DNA of 57,683 nt. Origin: Pseudomonadota bacterium. Its GTDB lineage: Bacteria > Pseudomonadota > Gammaproteobacteria > Burkholderiales > Sulfuriferulaceae. The stretch is taken from positions 1-57,683 of the forward strand of contig JAJYPN010000017.1 in assembly GCA_021795395.1 (NCBI GenBank), given 5' to 3'. The position numbers and the translations under genes are program-made. Positions 54,831 through 57,683 of the stretch are shown in pieces (the stretch's first letter is position 1; each line of letters starts with the position of its first letter). A model generated the notes under the pieces. It had not been told where the DNA came from. It worked only from the letters and a program-made list of their open reading frames with translations, and did not search any database.

Positions 54831-55466
54831 GTGCATCCATCCGTACCGGCTCAACCCATCCAATTACATCGTTATTTTCTCTCGGGCCACTGTCATCGTG
54901 TCGAATTGTTTTTGTCATTGCTTGAGTTACCTTACGAACTAGTGGAGGTCAACCTAAAAACCGAGGCGCAAAAGCATCCGGCTTTTCTTGCCATGAACCC
55001 TTTTGGACAGGTTCCTGTAATTCAGGACGGAGAGGTCATACTCGCTGATTCAAACGCGATTCTGGTATATCTGGCCAGCAGATACGGTTACAATCGTTGG
55101 CTGCCTACCGATCCGGTTGAAGCGGCAGCCGTACAACGCTGGCTTGCTGTTGCAGCAGGCCTGCTTGCCTTCGGTCCTGCAACCGCCAGACGGGCAGCGC
55201 TTAATAATACAGCCGTTTCTTTGGAGGTTACAGCGCGATCGCAAGCCTTGTTTGCCGTGATGGAATCGGAATTAAGCTACCGTTCATTCCTGACGGGAGT
55301 GGATCCTACCATTGCCGATATCGCCAATTACACCTATTGCGCCCACGCCGAAGAAGGGGACATTTCTCTCGATCCTTATCCTCATTTGCGTAGCTGGTTG
55401 CAACGAATTGAAGCGTTGCCCCACTTTGTACCCATGACACGATCCAGCATCGGTTTGGCCACATAA
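54831..55466 (+). CDS. Glutathione S-transferase family protein
   Basis: Protein of 211 residues with a thioredoxin-like N-terminal domain (QLHRYFLSGHCHRVELFLSL, PFGQVPVIQDGEVILADSNA, the latter the cis-proline and glutathione-binding SNAI) and a helical C-terminal domain (RSFLTGVDPTIADIANYTYC). The start is GTG 54831 with AGGAGA seven bases before it; no ATG is nearby. GSTs conjugate or reduce electrophiles with glutathione; the substrate is unknown. The control gene beside it (LysR) is broken. Confidence 0.9.
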   Translation: MHPSVPAQPIQLHRYFLSGHCHRVELFLSLLELPYELVEVNLKTEAQKHPAFLAMNPFGQVPVIQDGEVILADSNAILVYLASRYGYNRWLPTDPVEAAAVQRWLAVAAGLLAFGPATARRAALNNTAVSLEVTARSQALFAVMESELSYRSFLTGVDPTIADIANYTYCAHAEEGDISLDPYPHLRSWLQRIEALPHFVPMTRSSIGLAT

Positions 55467-55470
55467 AATA

Positions 55471-56393
55471 CCGGGAAACGATACAGAACCTTTTCACGAA
55501 GGCGAATGCCTGATGCAGGAATTGGTGGGCATTCGTGAGCGGTTGGAAAATATAAGTCCGTTTATGTCAGAACAGCAACGGATTTTTTTAAGCAATTGCC
55601 CTTCGTCATCGGCGGTGGTATAGATGCTGCCGGTTCAATTTGGGCAACGATACTCGCCGGTCAGCCCGGATTCATTAATTCCCCCGATCCTTATCATTTA
55701 ATAATTCATAGGCTACCATTTGTTTTTGATCCGTTGCATGCAAGCTTGGTAAGCGGAAACAATGTTGCGTTATTGGGAATAGAACAGACTACGCGTCGCC
55801 GTAACCGGATAAATAGCTACATCGAGCGTACTACCGATACCAGCATGATCATCGCAGTCAAGCAAAGTTTCGGAAATTGCCCTAAATACATTCAGGCAAG
55901 ACAAGTTGAGCATGCACCTGTAGAAATCAAGAGTAAGGGGTATGACGCCACAGCATTGAATGATTTGACTCGACAAATAATACTGCGGGCAGACACGTTA
56001 TTTATCGCTACCGCTCATCCTGTAGGTGCTAGTGTCATGACAGCCTCTAAAGGGATCGATGTGTCACATCGCGGAGGTTTACCTGGTTTTGTATGTGTCG
56101 ATTCAGGTAATACCTTGATAATCCCGGATTATTCCGGAAATCGTTATTTTAATACCTTGGGAAATATAGTGCTGTATCCGCGTGCGGGAATACTATTTAC
56201 AGATTTCGAAACTGATGATTTGTTATATATTTCCGCCGACGCCGAAATCATTGCAGACGGTCCCGAGCTCAAATCCTTTGCCGGTGCGGAACGCCTGCTG
56301 TTATTGCGTATACGCCAGGTACGACACGTAACTGTTTCCTTACCGTTACGCTGGAGCCGGGAAGTGGAGTTTTCACCGTTTTTGTTAAAATAG
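55471..56393 (+). pseudogene. Pyridoxamine 5'-phosphate oxidase-like flavin protein, frameshifted
   Basis: Two frames together resemble one COG3576-type protein. The first (from about 55471, with ATG 55513) reads PFHEGECLMQELVGIRERLE and then PFMSEQQR; the second (to 56393) continues DFFKQLPFVIGGGIDAAGSI and GLPGFVCVDSGNTLIIPDYS to the end. They join if one G is restored at CGG-GAT near 55577, just before the seven-T run, so a single-base deletion is the simplest explanation. The 5' part lacks a good start. The second frame (ATG-less, 55596-56393) may still make a shortened product, but the gene looks inactivated. Confidence 0.72.
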
Positions 56394-56488
56394 CTCTTAG
56401 CTTCATCAACGGCCGTTGGCAAAGGCCCTATTTCAGATGTTCCTCAGTGTTCTGATTGACTGGGCATAAATCCGGTTAGTTTATCAGT

Positions 56489-56588
56489 GGGTTCATAATT
56501 ATTAATAGCGCAGTTAGCGCTGCTTTGATAATAATTAGGTATTCGAGCAGCGCGCACTAGAGCTGGATTCTACGGGAACGCTGGGGTC
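56489..56588. repeat. Broken duplicate of the region 56705-57632
   Basis: The first half (GTTCATAATTATTAATA, 56489 onward) repeats at 56705. The second half (GGTATTCGAGCAGCGCGCAC, from about 56540) repeats at 57584 inside the partial gene at the right edge, differing at two of about 47 bases. In the copy the two halves are joined directly, so about 830 bp are missing between them. It looks like the remnant of a tandem duplication with an internal deletion. The rest of the 56394-56759 gap shows no gene. Confidence 0.7.
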
Positions 56589-56759
56589 TCGCCTTTCGAT
56601 GGCCTAACAATACCGATCCTGTGTTTAACATCAATCTGTCCAAGTGCGCGGTAACAGTAAGTTTTTAATGTCGCAGCAATCGAAATATCCCTGTAATATC
56701 ACTTGTTCATAATTATTAATAACGCAATTAACGCTCTGATAATTATGAGGCCGGATACC

Positions 56760-57299
56760 ATGAACAAACGCTACGTTGCAACTCGAGCCATCGGTGCAGC
56801 CTTTATCCTGGCGCTCAGCGGCTGCGGCGGCGGGTCGGACTTCTCTACCGCCACCCCGTCGACGCCCACCTCATTGGCCAACGCTATCCTGCAGGCGGAA
56901 TCCACCGGTGCCGTGCCAAAACTCAATCACGACAACACCGTGCTGGGCCCGGACGTCAACGGTAACGGCATCCGAGACGACATCGATCTCTACATCGCAG
57001 CGCAACCCGATACCGCGGCGCAGAAGGCGGCGTTGAGCCAGATGGCGGTCGCGCTGCAGGCATCCATGGCGGTAGATACCACCAACACTTCGGCGCGATT
57101 GGCCGTGTCAACAAAAATATCGAATGGCATATCTTGTTTACATACGGTCTATGGAGAAGGAGTGGCATCCCGAAAAGGGGACGATATTGAAAAAATCACC
57201 GTTGATACGATGACCCGACTGCATGCTTACGAAAAATACAACCAGGCTGAAAGCGGTTCGATTTTTACATTTCCTCCAGGGAACGGTTGTGGCAATTAA
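56760..57299 (+). CDS. Putative lipoprotein with calcium-site-like motif
   Basis: Protein of 179 residues from ATG 56760. A signal peptide (MNKRYVATRAIGAAFILALS) leads to a lipobox cysteine (ALSGC), then GGGSDFSTATPSTPTS, a flexible linker. The block LGPDVNGNGIRDDIDLYI resembles dockerin/EF-hand-like D-x-N-x-N calcium sites. The remainder (TKISNGISCLHTVYGEGVA and TMTRLHAYEKYNQ) is not recognised. It overlaps the next gene by eleven bases, so the two are a pair. The upstream GTTCATAATTATT repeat is shared with the broken duplicate. Confidence 0.7.
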   Translation: MNKRYVATRAIGAAFILALSGCGGGSDFSTATPSTPTSLANAILQAESTGAVPKLNHDNTVLGPDVNGNGIRDDIDLYIAAQPDTAAQKAALSQMAVALQASMAVDTTNTSARLAVSTKISNGISCLHTVYGEGVASRKGDDIEKITVDTMTRLHAYEKYNQAESGSIFTFPPGNGCGN

Positions 57300-57683
57300 T
57301 CGGTTATGGCATGTCCGCGCCTTGATCGCAGTTGCACTGTTGGCGGTATTTCAGCCAACGCAAGCCGGCGTATCGGCAGTGCAAACGCTTTGCATGCCGG
57401 CGGGTTATACCTTAGGCTATTTTAACGGCATGTGGAACACTGAAAAGAATGCTAAAAAAGGGTTAAAGGCGCTATTGGCGGTAACGCCGTCGCAATACCA
57501 CAGCGCTCCCATCACGGGAAAGGTACTTTATAACCACACCGGTTGCGGTCGGGCCGGTTCATCGTGCCTCGAAGACATCGCCGAGGTATTCGAGCAGCGC
57601 GCACTAGAGCTCGATTCCACGGGAACGCTGGCCGCGCATCTGGAGTATTTCTGGGAATCGTTGGGTACTGCTGCCAGCTTCAC
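57289..57683 (+). CDS. Secreted protein of unknown function, 3'-truncated by window edge
   Basis: The frame is open from GTG 57289 to the window edge (131 codons), so the C-terminus is missing. AGGGA lies six bases before the GTG. A signal peptide (ALIAVALLAVFQPTQAG) is followed by GYTLGYFNGMWNTEKNAKKG and a block with TGKVLYNHTGCGRAGSSCLE and DIAEVFEQRALELDSTGTLA. It reads like an uncharacterised exported-protein family; no catalytic motif was identified. It overlaps the lipoprotein gene, and part of its sequence (57584-57630) is repeated in the broken duplicate at 56540. Confidence 0.65.
   Translation, partial: MAINRLWHVRALIAVALLAVFQPTQAGVSAVQTLCMPAGYTLGYFNGMWNTEKNAKKGLKALLAVTPSQYHSAPITGKVLYNHTGCGRAGSSCLEDIAEVFEQRALELDSTGTLAAHLEYFWESLGTAASF

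Overview
The window reads as about 57.7 kb of chromosome from a Betaproteobacterium, most likely of the Nitrosomonadales type (Gallionellaceae / Sulfuricellaceae / Methylophilaceae relatives). The basis is gene order and protein character: lptM-lysA divergent from cyaY, metX-metW, def-fmt next to lysM-dprA-smg-topA, algZ-algR divergent from argH, DUF484-xerC, rpsF-priB-rpsR-rplI, and a cytochrome-porin-like gene at the left edge. The genus cannot be fixed from this sequence alone. Most of the window is housekeeping core; no rRNA, tRNA, CRISPR array or intact transposase gene was seen.

Layout. 1-760: 3'-truncated gene for a secreted mono-haem protein resembling outer-membrane cytochrome-porins. 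900-4370: lysine, frataxin and methionine genes (lysA, lptM, cyaY, metX, metW). 4370-7880: an Mla-type lipid transport operon with a STAS-permease fusion and a PqiC-like lipoprotein. 7880-8590: FitAB-like toxin-antitoxin pair with inverted-repeat operators. 8580-15460: fmt, def, lysM, dprA, smg, topA. 15500-22670: AlgZ/AlgR-type two-component pair, a 271-bp MITE-like element touching argH, argH, an orphan cheV, an FAD enzyme and an RbgA-type GTPase. 22670-24140: a small accessory island with integron-cassette (attC) features. 24145-27811: metF, ahcY under an SAH riboswitch, metK. 27877-32000: two LpxL-type acyltransferases, dapF, DUF484, xerC. 32058-33600: ribosomal protein/priB operon with a strong promoter. 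33670-43030: PAP2 phosphatase, two GT4 glycosyltransferases, priA, argS, SPOR protein, dsbA and a protein of unknown function. 43015-49305: mpl, an unknown gene, an auxin-efflux-type carrier, nrtR-nadA and lnt. 49306-54014: HDOD/GAF histidine kinase and a REC-PAS-GGDEF-EAL regulator. 54064-57683: a decaying region with a deleted LysR gene, a GST gene, a frameshifted flavin-type gene, a broken duplication, a lipoprotein and a partial secreted protein.

How the genes work together. MetX/MetW, MetF, MetK and AhcY cover much of the methionine / S-adenosylmethionine cycle, and the ahcY leader senses the toxic by-product SAH. LpxL-type enzymes, Mla-type transport, Lnt, LptM, the PAP2 phosphatase, the glycosyltransferases and Mpl make a strong cell-envelope theme. 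NrtR sits directly upstream of nadA behind a promoter whose spacer is filled by a palindrome, which suggests self-regulated NAD synthesis. The kinase and c-di-GMP regulator at 49.6-54.0 kb look like a signalling pair.

The most interesting non-core signals are the two attC-like sites with a toxin-antitoxin pair and an acetyltransferase between rbgA and metF, the MITE-like insertion ending 4 bp before argH, the nrtR promoter architecture, the 198-bp segment bounded by perfect 16-bp inverted repeats upstream of the GST gene, and the internally deleted duplicate near the right edge.
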